A stretch of DNA of 53,454 nucleotides. Source: Streptomyces atriruber. Lineage in GTDB: Bacteria; Actinomycetota; Actinomycetes; Streptomycetales; Streptomycetaceae. The notes below the pieces were generated by a model. It was not told the DNA's origin, did not search any database, and saw nothing but the letters and a program-made list of their open reading frames with translations. The DNA lies in NCBI RefSeq assembly GCF_001418325.1, contig NZ_LIPN01000075.1, positions 1 to 53,454 on the forward strand. The letters run 5' to 3'. The first letter of the stretch is position 1, and each line of letters begins with the position of its first letter. The position numbers and the translations under genes are program-made. Of the stretch, positions 25,779-34,521 are shown one piece after another.

Positions 25779-26226
25779 CCCCGTGCCACAAAGAGCTTCG
25801 GCTGCCGTTTCGGCCTCACCGGCGTTCTCAGAGGCCCGCTCTGGCTGACGCGCCTATGGCCGAACTGCCCGGCATGGCTGCTCCGGGTGCGAGCTAGGTC
25901 TCTGCGCCGGGAGCGCCGGATCCGGATCCAGCCCACCCGAAGGAGCCACGACGAGCTGATCCTTGCCGCCGTCTTGTGCGGGGTGGATGCTGGGTGTGAG
26001 GGAGCAGGACCACGGCCGGCTCTCCTCCGGCATGCGGTCGGGCTCATCTCGATCATGGACGCCGGTGACGCGAGAGTACATCGGCACCCATGGGAGCCCT
26101 AGAAGAGCACCTGGCGTGATACGGCTCTGGGCAGCCGCACCGGTTGCGGTCCCGAGCCTCGGCCTGAGTGCGACGGTCAGGCCCGGCAGCGCTCGCCGTG
26201 GACCTACTGGCCATAGAGGTCCCTGT
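25779..26226. other. Gene-free stretch
   Basis: Convergent intergenic region between the GAF-ANTAR gene and the DUF1206 gene. Short open frames on both strands lack homology, ribosome sites and coding-like codon bias. Nothing else was recognised. Confidence 0.5.
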
Positions 26227-26853
26227 TCACAGGCGGCGCCAGCGGGCTGAGGCGAAGGAGAAGGCTCCGAAGGGGGTGAGCCCGATCGCCACGGCGACCA
26301 GGAGCCAGGGGCCCGTCGGGGTCTGCGTGAAGCTTCGGACCGTGGCGTCCACCCCCTTGGCCTCGTCCGCGTCGAACTGGACGGCCGCGATCAGGATGGA
26401 GATGCCGACCGCCGCGAACACCGTGCCGCGGGCCACACCCCCGCCCACCCCCAAGCCGGTCACGATCTGCCGCGTGCGGCGACTCATCGCGCCCACGTCC
26501 AGCTGTGGCAGGAACTTGCGCATCGCCGCCCGTACCGCGAGCACGACACCGATGCCGATCAGGAGACAGCCTGCGGCGCCCACAAGGAATTGGCCGTACG
26601 ACAGTTTCAGCACTGACGCCGTCCAGTCCTTCGACTTGGCGTTGCCGCTGGAGCCTTGGCCACCATCGGCGGCGAACCGGGCGGTTATCCAGCAGACGGA
26701 CGCATAGAAGATCGCCAGGGCACCGATGAGGACGTACACGACACCACGCGCCATAAAACCCGCCCGGCCCGCGGCGGTCAGCGTCTCCTCCTTGGCAGCG
26801 TGGGCGGCAGAACCCGCACCTCTACCCCTGTCCTGCGCTTGAGACGACGTCAC
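26227..26853 (-). CDS. DUF1206 membrane protein
   Basis: 208 aa from GTG 26853 with GGGGGAGG upstream; longer in-frame extension to 27363 is Arg/Pro-rich and non-homologous. Two DUF1206 repeats are seen: GRAGFMARGVVYVLIGALAI ... GQFLVGAAGCLLIGIGVVLA, and GGVARGTVFAAVGISILIAA ... TGPWLLVAVAIGLTPFGAFS. Many relatives have three repeats, so this is a short form. The family is of unknown function and multi-spanning. It diverges from the lipid kinase gene with about 125 bp between starts. Confidence 0.85.
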   Translation of the reverse strand: MTSSQAQDRGRGAGSAAHAAKEETLTAAGRAGFMARGVVYVLIGALAIFYASVCWITARFAADGGQGSSGNAKSKDWTASVLKLSYGQFLVGAAGCLLIGIGVVLAVRAAMRKFLPQLDVGAMSRRTRQIVTGLGVGGGVARGTVFAAVGISILIAAVQFDADEAKGVDATVRSFTQTPTGPWLLVAVAIGLTPFGAFSFASARWRRL

Positions 26854-26978
26854 GAGGTCCTCCCCCACGGCCACGGTGCGCGCGATGCGGGTCCTGGCCC
26901 CCGAGTGCCCGCGTAAGAAGGCGTGATGCGACGTGCTCGCAGCAGCCTGTTCACCGTTGGTAGGGGTACTCGGCCGGC

Positions 26979-28322
26979 ATGCGAACCCAGGAACCGCGTC
27001 CCGGCGACCGCACGAAGCTCGCCTCCTTGGCTGCCAAGGGTTTGACCGGCAACCGCAGCGCGCGCCGGGCCGCCCTGCGCGGCACCGGCTCACTCGCCCT
27101 GGTCTGCGCCGCCATCCAGGCCGCCACCAAGGTGCTCGACAAGCGCCGACCGCTGCGGCATCCGCCGAGCAGGGCGGCGTCCTCCCACCGCACGGCCGGT
27201 GCGGCCGCCTTCGCGACGGCCGCCACCTTGGAGACACCCCGGCTGGGGGCCGCCCTCCTTCCCGTCGCCACGGGCATCGCCCTCTCCCGCCTTCGCGCGG
27301 GAGCACACGCTCCCGGCCGCGTTCTGGCGGACGCCGTGTTCGGCGTGGGCATCGCCGTGGCAACCTGCCGCTGGTGGCCGCTGCACCGCGACGAGCCCGC
27401 AGACAGCGCCCGGCCGAAGCTCCCGGTCCCCGCTCTACCGTCCGGCGAGGGTCTTGTCGTCGTCGTCAACAGCGACGCCGGCGGCGAGGTCGCGGCCGAA
27501 GTCGAACTGCGCACCCTGCTGCCCAAAGCGGACCTGCGGGTCTGTGAAGCCGGCGAGGACCTGTACACCGTGCTGCGGCAGGCCGCCGCGCAGGTACAGG
27601 CGCGCGGCGGCGCGCTCGGCGTGGTCGGGGGCGACGGCACGGTCAACGCGGCGGCCGTACTGGCCGTCGACAACCGGCTGCCGCTCGCGGTGTTCCCCGG
27701 CGGCACTCTCAACCACTTCGCCGCCGACCTCGGACTGCCGACCTTGCAAGAGGCCGCCGACGCCGTAGAGGAGGGCCGCGGCGGAACCGTCGACCTCGGA
27801 CGGATCACCGGCGACGGCACCTGCACCTATTTCCTCAACACCTTCAGCATCGGCGTCTACCCCCAACTCGTCCGGGCCCGTGAAGCCCGCGAGACGTCCC
27901 TGGGCAAATGGCCCGCCCTCGCCGTCGGCCTGCTCCGCGTCCTGGCCGACGGCACCCCCATCGACATCACCCTCGACGGACGGCCCCGGCGGCTGTGGCT
28001 GCTGTTCGTCGGCAACAGCCGCTACGACCCGCCAGGCTTCGCCCCCTCCTATCGCCCCACCCTGGACGACGGACTCCTCGACCTGCGCCTCGTCGACGCA
28101 AACCACCCCTTCGCCCGCACCCGCCTCGTCGCGGCCTTCCTCACCGGCACTCTCGCCCGCTCTCGCGTCTACCGGGAAACCACCGCCACCTGCCTGCGCA
28201 TCGACGGTGTGAACAAGGCAGGCGACTACACCCGGGACGGCGAGGTGAGCCCCGCCGCCGACACCCTCGTCCTCGACAAAAGGAGCCGCGCGCTCACCGT
28301 CTACTTGCCCGCTCCCCGGTGA
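26979..28322 (+). CDS. PAP2-like and diacylglycerol-kinase-like fusion
   Basis: 447 aa. Residues 30-135 resemble a PAP2 phosphatase: KVLDKRRP, then ALSRLRAGAHAPGRVLAD (SRxxxGxHxPxDVLAG motif kept), but the central PSGH signature is replaced by SSHRTAG, so phosphatase activity is doubtful. Residues 155-440 form a lipid-kinase catalytic domain with VVVNSDAGG, VGGDGTVNAAA, FPGGTLNHFAADLG, and FVGNSRYDPPGFAP, as in the DagK/YegS family that phosphorylates diacylglycerol or related lipids using ATP. The fusion is typical of actinobacteria and implies lipid-head-group recycling at the membrane. Confidence 0.88.
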   Translation: MRTQEPRPGDRTKLASLAAKGLTGNRSARRAALRGTGSLALVCAAIQAATKVLDKRRPLRHPPSRAASSHRTAGAAAFATAATLETPRLGAALLPVATGIALSRLRAGAHAPGRVLADAVFGVGIAVATCRWWPLHRDEPADSARPKLPVPALPSGEGLVVVVNSDAGGEVAAEVELRTLLPKADLRVCEAGEDLYTVLRQAAAQVQARGGALGVVGGDGTVNAAAVLAVDNRLPLAVFPGGTLNHFAADLGLPTLQEAADAVEEGRGGTVDLGRITGDGTCTYFLNTFSIGVYPQLVRAREARETSLGKWPALAVGLLRVLADGTPIDITLDGRPRRLWLLFVGNSRYDPPGFAPSYRPTLDDGLLDLRLVDANHPFARTRLVAAFLTGTLARSRVYRETTATCLRIDGVNKAGDYTRDGEVSPAADTLVLDKRSRALTVYLPAPR

Positions 28323-28464
28323 TCCCGTGCCTTCGGCGCACGGCAACGGAGTGCTCGTCCGGGGCTATGCTGCAAAGCAGACGCCCCAGACCCCGGCCAC
28401 GCACTGCCAGTTGGGCACGATGCCTGTCCCGCACGTCTTCCGGTCTCCTGAACCGAGGCGCCCC

Positions 28465-29118
28465 ATGCACACACCGCAGCACTCACACGAACCCGACGGC
28501 TCGGAGCCGTCCGCCATGGACGCCGTGCGTCTGCGCCGGCTGAACCGCTGGCAGGCCGACGACCTGAGTGAGGATCTGGCGGACCTCTTCGTCGAGTCCT
28601 CCGTAGCCGCGCCGGGCGAGGAGTTCCGCGGGCGCGAGGAGTTCCTGCGCCGCCTGGCCGACGACGTACGTCTGCCGGGGTTCGACATGCTGATCGCGGA
28701 AACAGAAGCCCTGGCCGGGTGTGCCTACGGATTCCCCGTGCCGCGAGACGGCTCCTGGTGGCAGGGGTTCGACGGGCCGTTGCCACAGAACATCGAGCAA
28801 CTCACCGCGTCCGGCCATCTCTTCGCGATCGCCGAAACCCTCGTACATCCCCACGAGCAGACCCGCGGACTCGCGCGCCACCTGCAGGAACACCTGCTCG
28901 CCGACCACGAATCGTCCCTCGGCGTCACCTTGGTGGATCCGTCCCACGGCGCGGCCCGCGCGGCCTTCGAGGCGTGGGGCTGGCAAGAGGTCGGGCAGGT
29001 CCGTCGCAGCTTGCCCGGCCCAACAATGCTACGCGCCCTGGTCCTTCCGCTCGGGCAGCGCACAACGGAGCATCCGGACGGCCTCGCCCACAATGCCCGG
29101 ACCCAACGCTCCGAATAG
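28465..29118 (+). CDS. GNAT-like acetyltransferase, paralogue of 23549-24217
   Basis: 217 aa from ATG 28465; an upstream in-frame ATG at 28327 gives an unconserved extension. It shares the sequence of blocks with the gene at 23549: MDAVRLRRLNRWQADDLSED, LADDVRLPGFDMLIAETEAL, FPVPRDGSWWQGFDG, FAIAETLVHPHEQTRGLARH, FEAWGWQEVGQVRR. The acetyl-CoA loop position is QTRGLARHLQEHLL. It precedes the broken GAF-SpoIIE gene, again pairing this family with sigma-factor-type regulators. Substrate unknown. Confidence 0.7.
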   Translation: MHTPQHSHEPDGSEPSAMDAVRLRRLNRWQADDLSEDLADLFVESSVAAPGEEFRGREEFLRRLADDVRLPGFDMLIAETEALAGCAYGFPVPRDGSWWQGFDGPLPQNIEQLTASGHLFAIAETLVHPHEQTRGLARHLQEHLLADHESSLGVTLVDPSHGAARAAFEAWGWQEVGQVRRSLPGPTMLRALVLPLGQRTTEHPDGLAHNARTQRSE

Positions 29119-29163
29119 TCGTCAGCGTTGGCGGCCAGAGCTCGTGGAGGCGGGGAGGATCGT

Positions 29164-30556
29164 GTGGAGTTGGCTCCGGAGCAGGAGGCACTACGGATCG
29201 TGCGGCGATGCGCCGTTGCGACGTACTGGACACCCCGCCCGACGGAGCATTCGACAGAATTGCCGCCCTTGCCGCTCGCCTCTTCGACGCACCGGCCGCG
29301 ACAGTACCGATCGTGGACACCGACCGGGTCTGGTTCAAGGCCGCATACGGCCTGACGGGGGTCACCCAAGTCGGCCGGGCCCCGGGTCTGTGCACCTCGG
29401 CCATCCTCACCGACGGCCCTCTGGTCGTCCCCGACACGCTCCAGGATCCGCTCGCCCGCACCCACGAACTGGTCACGGGGCCGACGCGGGCACGCTTCTA
29501 CGCAGCCGCCCCGATCGTCACCCGCGACGGTCACCGCCTGGGCACCGTCGACGTGCTGGACACCGTGCCGCGCCGGATCACGCCTGAGCAGGCCGCCGCC
29601 CCGGCCGACCTGGCCGCGCTGGTGATGGACGCGCTGGAACTGCGGCTGTCCGCGCTGCGGATGCTCCGAGTGGAGCGGGAGCTGATGGTGGCCGAACACA
29701 CGGCGCGCAAGCGGGCCGAGCGGGACCGGTCGGAGATGGCCGCCTATGCCTCCACCCTGCTGCCGCCCGCGCTGCCGGAGGTGCCGGGTCTGGAAGCGGC
29801 CTGCCACTACACCACCGCATCGGTCCACGACGTCGGCGGCGACTTCTACGACGTCTTTGCGCTCAGCACCGGGCGGTGGGCGTTCTTCCTCGGCGACGTC
29901 AGCGGCCGGGGCGCCCCCGCCGCCGCCCTGACCTCACTGCTCCGCTACACGCTGCGCACCACCGCCCTGCTGGAGCCGGACCCGTGTGCCGTACTTCGGG
30001 CGCTGGACTGCACCCTGCTGTTCGACGATGCGGACGGCAGCCGCTTCTGCACGCTGGTCTTCGGCACCCTCGCCCCCGCCTCCGCGGGCGGCTTTGCCGT
30101 CACCCTGGCCGGTGGCGGCCACCTTCCGGCCTACTCGCCGTATCCGGCCCGCGCAATGGGCGCGCCCGAGCCGAGCCGACGAGCCTGCCCGGCGAGGCGC
30201 TTTTCCTCTACAGCGACGGAATCATCGAGGACCTCACCTCCAAGGGCGCCCGGTTCGGTGAAGCCGGACTTGCCGCCCACCTCACCCACCACGCCGCCAC
30301 CAACCGGGCTCTCGGCGCCTCCGCGATCATCGACGACCTCACCGGGCTCCTCGCCACCTTCCCCACCGGTCCCGCCGACGACGTCGCGCTCCTCGCCCTG
30401 AGCGCGACCTCGACGATACCGGCCAGGGCGTCCTCGGGCGCATCGGGCACCGCCCACACCAGCGTGCCCCTCCCCGCAAAGGTTTGGGATCCATGCACAG
30501 GGCCACCCGATGAGGGCGTCCGCCGATCGGCCGGGACGAAGGCACCGGAGAGTTGA
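29164..30556 (+). pseudogene. GAF-SpoIIE (PP2C-type) phosphatase with two frameshifts
   Basis: GTG 29164 with GGGGAGG upstream opens VELAPEQEALRIVRR, but the homologous continuation RRCDVLDTPPDGAFDRIAAL is in another frame from 29208, consistent with about 8 extra bases near 29207. The GAF domain (AATVPIVDTDRVWFKAAYGL, RAPGLCTSAILTDGPLVVPD) and the SpoIIE core (HDVGGDFYDVFALSTGRWAF, FLGDVSGRGAPAAALTSLLR, AGGGHLPAYSP) follow. Near 30140-30185 homology jumps frame again, to SLPGEALFLYSDGIIEDLTS and GPADDVALLALSA, with about 20-30 residues missing. Such proteins dephosphorylate STAS antagonists; this copy is probably dead. Confidence 0.82.
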
Positions 30557-30596
30557 GGTCACAGCTCCCGGTGCCGCCCGCTGAACACCCGAGCCG

Positions 30597-30947
30597 TCAC
30601 CAGCGGTCGTGGAGGCGCCCCATCGCACGGCGCAGTTCCCGCCGCATCTGCTCGGGGAGCTCCTCCTCTCGCGTCGTGGCAACGAGAGCCGCCGCCACGT
30701 CACGGAGCTTGACGTTGCAGTGCTGCGACACATCCACCAGCAGGCCCCAGGCCCGCTCACTGGAACACGGAGCCAGGGCCATCAGCATGCCGCGCGCCTG
30801 GTCGATCACCGCACGGCTCGACAGCGCCCTGGCCAACTGATCGTTCTCCGCCCGCAGTCTGATGACCTCGGCCACCAGAGACGCATCCCCTGCCGAAGCC
30901 GCAGCCGTCACCTGCTGTGCGGCATGGGGCATGGTCGCTCGACGCAT
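30597..30947 (-). CDS. Short ANTAR-domain protein
   Basis: 116 aa from ATG 30947 (GAGGTAG upstream; a further in-frame start lies at 31010). A short helical N-terminus (LVAEVIRLRAENDQLARALS, coiled-coil-like) leads into an ANTAR domain: RAVIDQARGMLMALAPCSSE, RAWGLLVDVSQHCNVKLRDV, AAALVAT. No sensor domain. It resembles the gene at 31428 (same LRAEN/I..L-RAL-RAVIDQA pattern), so the two are paralogues flanking a PRC-barrel gene. Confidence 0.85.
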   Translation of the reverse strand: MRRATMPHAAQQVTAAASAGDASLVAEVIRLRAENDQLARALSSRAVIDQARGMLMALAPCSSERAWGLLVDVSQHCNVKLRDVAAALVATTREEELPEQMRRELRRAMGRLHDRW

Positions 30948-31016
30948 GGTGGCTACCTCACAACGCAGTGACCGGAGCCATGGCCTATGCATGCCTTCCT
31001 GGGGTGCCACAAGCGG

Positions 31017-31373
31017 TCAGCGGCGGGCGAGTTGCCGCTCACCGGCCGCACCGGGCTCGTAGGGCAGCCCGTAGTGCTTGAAGATCCCTGCCTCGTGCTC
31101 GGCGGGCAGAATGTCATCGGTGCCGATCGAGGGGGCCGTCTTCACCAGTGCTTTGGCATAGGCGGCCTTGAGGTAGCCCGGCCCGGTGATCGCGCCGTCG
31201 AAGGGGACGAACATCAGCTGGCGCCGGGTGGGCAGCCCGGTCCTCACGGTGGCCATGGCCGGTTCGTCGGTGGTGGTGTCCACATAGATCGATTCGAGGA
31301 CACCGATCTTGCGCGAGTCCGTGTCCACCACGTCGAGGCCGCGCCACTCACGGACATCGGCTGACTGGATCAT
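31017..31373 (-). CDS. PRC-barrel domain protein
   Basis: 118 aa, ATG 31373. VREWRGLDVVDTDSRKIGVL, ESIYVDTTTDEPAMATVRTG, RQLMFVPFDGAITGPGYLKA is a PRC-barrel (about residues 5-85), followed by PSIGTDDILPAEHEAGIFKH and YGLPYE, a pattern usual in actinobacterial stress PRC proteins. The barrel is thought to mediate protein or RNA-related assembly; the exact role is unknown. It sits between two ANTAR genes on the same strand. Confidence 0.88.
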   Translation of the reverse strand: MIQSADVREWRGLDVVDTDSRKIGVLESIYVDTTTDEPAMATVRTGLPTRRQLMFVPFDGAITGPGYLKAAYAKALVKTAPSIGTDDILPAEHEAGIFKHYGLPYEPGAAGERQLARR

Positions 31374-31427
31374 GGTCTTCTCCCGTCTGGGTTCATCCGC
31401 TGGGTGACGTGTGCTCGGCGCGGGTCG

Positions 31428-31787
31428 TCATGTCCGGTCTGCCCCGTGCAGGCGCCGCAGCGCACCGCGTAGCGCCTGGTCCAGGTGCTTGGGGAACGGG
31501 CTTCCCTCGGAGGTGGCGACGAGGGCGGCGGCCACTTCTCGACGTGAGAGATCGCAGTGCCGCGCGACGTCCGTCAACAAGGTGCCGGCCTCCCTGCGGG
31601 GACAGGGAACCAAGGCCATCATCATCCCGAGGGCTTGGTCGATCACCGCCCGGCCGCCCAGGGCCCGGCGCAACCGGGCGATCTCGGCCCGCAGTTCGAC
31701 GACGGCCAGGTCCAGGGCCGCATCGCCCCAGGCCACCTCGGCTGCCATCATCCACCGGTCTTCCTGGATCCTGAGTTTCTGATTCAT
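31428..31787 (-). CDS. Short ANTAR-domain protein
   Basis: 119 aa from ATG 31787, GAGGCAGG upstream; the longer frame to 32075 runs through another gene remnant. Sequence: DAALDLAVVELRAEIARLRR, ALGGRAVIDQALGMMMALVP, CPRREAGTLLTDVARHCDLS, RREVAAALVATSEG. ANTAR fold, probably RNA binding, without a sensor domain. Paralogue of the gene at 30597. Confidence 0.85.
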   Translation of the reverse strand: MNQKLRIQEDRWMMAAEVAWGDAALDLAVVELRAEIARLRRALGGRAVIDQALGMMMALVPCPRREAGTLLTDVARHCDLSRREVAAALVATSEGSPFPKHLDQALRGALRRLHGADRT

Positions 31788-31945
31788 GACACCTGCCTCA
31801 CCACGCACTGAATGCGCCCGTCCGACAGAGTCGGCGCGGGACGCGTGGGCACCGGAATCCGCATCGATCACCGATGGTGCTGCTCGTCCCGACGGTCCTG
31901 GCGCCTCCGGAGTCCCTGGCGCTGTCGCCGGTAGCGGCGGTCCCA

Positions 31946-32137
31946 TCAGTTCTCGCGGTCTCTGTGGTCCCGGTAGTCGCGGTACCCGAGATTTCCGCCC
32001 TGTCCCCGGCTGCCCGCACGCCCCCAGCCGTAGCGCACGGCCACGAAGATCAGCACGGCCGCGACGGCTCACCACAGGGGATTGAGGAAGCCGAGGCCGA
32101 ACAGGGCCACGATCAGGATGGCGAACAAGACGATCAC
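31946..32137 (-). pseudogene. Hydrophobic mini-protein gene with in-frame TGA
   Basis: GTG 32137 with GGGGAGG at 6-nt spacing opens 22 codons, VIVLFAILIVALFGLGFLNP then LW, followed by TGA at 32071-32069. The same frame continues 40 codons with a second hydrophobic stretch AVAAVLIFVAVRYGWGR and a charged tail, to a TGA at 31948-31946. The gene at 33352 has the same plan with LWWVAAVL at the equivalent place, so TGA replaces a Trp codon (TGG to TGA). A nonsense mutation is the simplest reading. Confidence 0.6.
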
Positions 32138-32204
32138 GGAGGGCCTCCCCAGGCGGAACGGATCGATGCCGGGGACTGGGGCCTCGCTCCGCAGCGTAGT
32201 CCTG

Positions 32205-32610
32205 TCAAGAGGCAGTGGATACGCTCGGCCCGACGACGAGCAGGACGGAACCGGTGAGAGCCGGCATCAGGACGCTCAGGCCCGCCCCCGCCACCCGCGA
32301 CGAGGCCGACACGATCTCGGGCTTGGCCCCACGCCGGAACAGCGTGCGATGCGGCGCGGCCGGGGTGGCGAGCAGGGCCGTGGCCAGCACCGCGAGCAAC
32401 AGCGTGGTGAGGTACATCGCGCGCTGTGCCGGATCCAGTTCGGGAAAGCGGGGGGGGTGAAAGCCAGCGTCAGCAGGAACGCGAACAGAATCTGGACCCC
32501 GGTTTGAATGATCCTCAGTTCCTGCAGCAGCTCGCCGTAGTTCCGGTCGGCCCGCTCCAGCGCCATCTCATCGCGAGGGTGCGGACGTTGTCCTCGGCGT
32601 CCTCGGTCAT
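32205..32610 (-). pseudogene. DUF6328-like membrane protein with frameshifts
   Basis: Three successive frames are needed. ATG 32610 reads MTEDAEDNVRTLA. The next frame reads RDEMALERADRNYGELLQEL and RIIQTGVQILFAFLLTLAFT. The third reads RFPELDPAQRAMYLTTLLLA, VLATALLATPAAPHRTLFRR and a final hydrophobic GLSVLMPALTGSVLLVVGPS. Homology to DUF6328 (soluble head RNxxELLQELRVxQTGVQILFAFLL, then four helices) is continuous across them. The second shift falls on an 8-G run at 32450-32457, so sequencing error or slippage is possible. Confidence 0.7.
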
Positions 32611-33031
32611 GTCCCGGCAAGCTACTCGCCGCCTGCCGTCCAGTCCTCCTGCCGGTCGTAACCGGCCCGGCTCGCCTCGTCGGCGGGAACCGAGCCGCGG
32701 GGTGCGCCAGCCCTCGTCCTTGCCTCTGCTGCCTTCCTGCACCGCCTATAGGGCTGGCTGCTTGCGACCTGTTCAGGGCATGTGGCGGGGGCTAGCGTGC
32801 GCGGTGCCGCCCCGGTGCCGCCCCGGTGCCCGGCAGCGTCCCTTGGTTGTCGCGCCCCAGGGCGCCCCCGCGTATCGGAGCAGGCGTCGACCGCGGCACG
32901 ATCACGCGCGGCGCCGCCTCCGCCTCCGCCGCCCCCACAGGGATTGCGGCTCAGGCCCGATGTGCCCCGCGCGGGCAGCCCCGCCGGTGCCCGTCCCGCC
33001 GTACGCACGCATGCTTCAGCAGGCGGTACCC
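32611..33031. other. Gene-free stretch with short GC repeat
   Basis: No homologous frame on either strand. A direct repeat of GGTGCCGCCCC (twice) and a proline-codon-like CCGCCTCCG run are seen at about 32809-32830 and 32915-32940. Probably intergenic. Confidence 0.45.
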
Positions 33032-33208
33032 ATGTACGCGCTGGTCGTTCTCGTTCCCTTCGTACTGCTCGCCACGGTGATGGGCCTGTCCTGGTGGGAG
33101 GACCGCATCCTGCCGTCCACCGATCCGGCCGACGCTCCCGGCACGGTTCCGGCAACCTCAACAGCTCCGGACCAGGCGCCCGACCCCGCACTGCTCAAGG
33201 GCCGTTGA
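33032..33208 (+). CDS. Small single-pass membrane protein
   Basis: 58 aa from ATG 33032 (an in-frame ATG at 33011 is also possible). N-terminal helix MYALVVLVPFVLLATVMGLS, then WWEDRILPST and a Pro/Ala/Thr-rich tail to LLKGR. Streptomyces genomes often encode a protein of this form near envelope genes, but I know no function. No clear ribosome site, hence moderate confidence. Confidence 0.5.
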   Translation: MYALVVLVPFVLLATVMGLSWWEDRILPSTDPADAPGTVPATSTAPDQAPDPALLKGR

Positions 33209-33351
33209 CACAGGAGCCGGGCGGGCGTTGACTGACGGCACTGCGTAGGGCTATGCCGCTCCGGACCGTTCGGGCGACGCATTCCACCTTTCCGATTCGC
33301 CCGGACCCCGCGGATACCAGGAACCATTCCGCGCGATCTGGAGGCCCGGCG

Positions 33352-33537
33352 ATGCTCATGTGGATTCTCCTCCTTCTGCTGATCCTGGTGATCTTCGGGT
33401 TCGGCTTCACCATGCAGATCCTCTGGTGGGTCGCGGCCGTACTGCTGGCTCTGTGGGTCATCGGTTTCCTCATGCGAGGCCGCGGTGGCAGTCGCAGCAG
33501 CGGCAGTCGGCGCCGGTTCAGCCGTAGCGGCAGGTGA
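33352..33537 (+). CDS. Hydrophobic two-helix mini-protein
   Basis: 61 aa, ATG 33352 with GGAGG 8 nt upstream. Helix 1 MWILLLLLILVIFGFGFTMQ, a short turn, helix 2 LWWVAAVLLALWVIGFLMRG, then a Ser/Arg-rich basic tail. It is the intact counterpart of the interrupted gene at 31946-32137. Followed 41 bp later by the CsbD-like gene, a frequent pairing in Streptomyces. Function unknown. Confidence 0.75.
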   Translation: MLMWILLLLLILVIFGFGFTMQILWWVAAVLLALWVIGFLMRGRGGSRSSGSRRRFSRSGR

Positions 33538-33578
33538 CCTCGCACCCAACCCACCCAGTGGACGAACCAAGGACAGCC

Positions 33579-33752
33579 ATGAGTACTGGACAGACGTTCA
33601 GGAACAAGGCACAGGGCCTCAAGGGCCGGATCACCGAGCGCATCGGCCGGGCCGCCCGGAACAGGCGACTGCAGCGCGAGGGCAGGACCGACCGGAACTC
33701 AGGGCACCTGAAACAGTCCGGCGGCAAGATCAAGAAGGCCTTCCGCCGCTGA
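33579..33752 (+). CDS. CsbD-family stress protein
   Basis: 57 aa. Short CsbD-like sequence: FRNKAQGLKGRITERIGRAA, LQREGRTDRNSGHLKQSGGK, IKKAF, matching the family pattern K(x)nKGkxkexxGkxtgnxxlqxxGkxdqxxGkxkqxxgkvKda. CsbD proteins are sigma-B-type general stress proteins of unknown activity, largely disordered. This copy is more basic than most. It follows the hydrophobic mini-protein gene. Confidence 0.82.
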   Translation: MSTGQTFRNKAQGLKGRITERIGRAARNRRLQREGRTDRNSGHLKQSGGKIKKAFRR

Positions 33753-33850
33753 CCACCAACGCCCCGGGTGGCGCTGACGGCGCGTGGACGCCACTCGGCA
33801 GGCACCAGCAGGACACACAACTTAAAAGAGACCAAAAGAGGTTGAGAGAA

Positions 33851-33898
33851 ATGAAGCACAGCAGCGTACGAGGCCCGAGCCGCAGCGGGCAGCCATGA
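33851..33898 (+). CDS. Possible 15-residue leader peptide
   Basis: ATG 33851 preceded by a purine-rich GAGAGAA encodes MKHSSVRGPSRSGQP and ends in a TGA that overlaps the ATG of the next gene (ATGA, 33895-33898). The overlap suggests translational coupling. It may be a leader or a chance frame. Confidence 0.3.
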   Translation: MKHSSVRGPSRSGQP

Positions 33899-34521
33899 TC
33901 ACCGTCGTGGTCATCGCCGTGGTGGTCATCGCGGCGGGCACCCTCCTCTTCATCGGACGCACCCGGGCTCCCGGCGGTGGCAGGCGCAGCCTGCAGCGGC
34001 GGTTCGGCCCCGAGTATCAGCAGTCCGTCGACCGCCACGACGGTGACGTGAAAGCGGCCGAGCAGGAACTCAGCGAACGCGTCAAGCATCACCTTTCGCT
34101 CCACGAGCAGACGCTGCCACCCGAGGTCCGCGCACACTACGCGGCCCAATGGGCTGATTGTCAGGAGCAGTTCGTCGAGTCACCGCCCAAGGCTGTCGCC
34201 GAAGCCGACGCGCTCCTCGCACGGCTGGCAGAGGACCGTGGCTATCCCGACGGCGACCAGTTCGAGGAGCAGCTCGCCGCGCTCTCCGTCCACCACGCTC
34301 ACTACGTCCACGGCTACCGCAGCCTGCACACGGCCGCCCGCGGCCAGTGCGGCACCGAGGAGATGCGGGAGGCCATGATCGAAGCCCGCCCCCTCTTCGA
34401 GGCGTTGGTCACCGATCAGTCGGCGGGCTCACGCCGGCGTCGTCCGCGATCCCCCGGCGCCCGCAGCCGCACACCGCGGACACAGACCCGGCGCCACGCG
34501 AAGGGAACTGGCACACGATGA
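33895..34521 (+). CDS. Membrane-anchored protein with FVESP-type helical domain
   Basis: 208 aa. N-terminal transmembrane helix (ITVVVIAVVVIAAGTLLFIG), then a highly charged helical region (LQRRFGPEYQQSVDRHDGDV, KAAEQELSERVKHHL) and a domain with QFVESPPKAVAEADALLARL ... HYVHGYRSLHTAARGQCGTE, EMREAMIEARPLFEAL. This domain recurs in the next gene (FVESP..A..EAD and TEE-R-A signature). The Arg-rich tail is probably disordered. ATGA overlap with the next gene. I have seen such pairs near csbD in Streptomyces but know no named family. Confidence 0.75.
   Translation: MITVVVIAVVVIAAGTLLFIGRTRAPGGGRRSLQRRFGPEYQQSVDRHDGDVKAAEQELSERVKHHLSLHEQTLPPEVRAHYAAQWADCQEQFVESPPKAVAEADALLARLAEDRGYPDGDQFEEQLAALSVHHAHYVHGYRSLHTAARGQCGTEEMREAMIEARPLFEALVTDQSAGSRRRRPRSPGARSRTPRTQTRRHAKGTGTR

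Noticed and set aside
32450..32457. Programmed ribosomal frameshifting at the G run in the DUF6328 gene
   Set aside because: No slippery heptamer with downstream pseudoknot was seen, and a further frame change upstream needs explaining; damage or sequence error is simpler.
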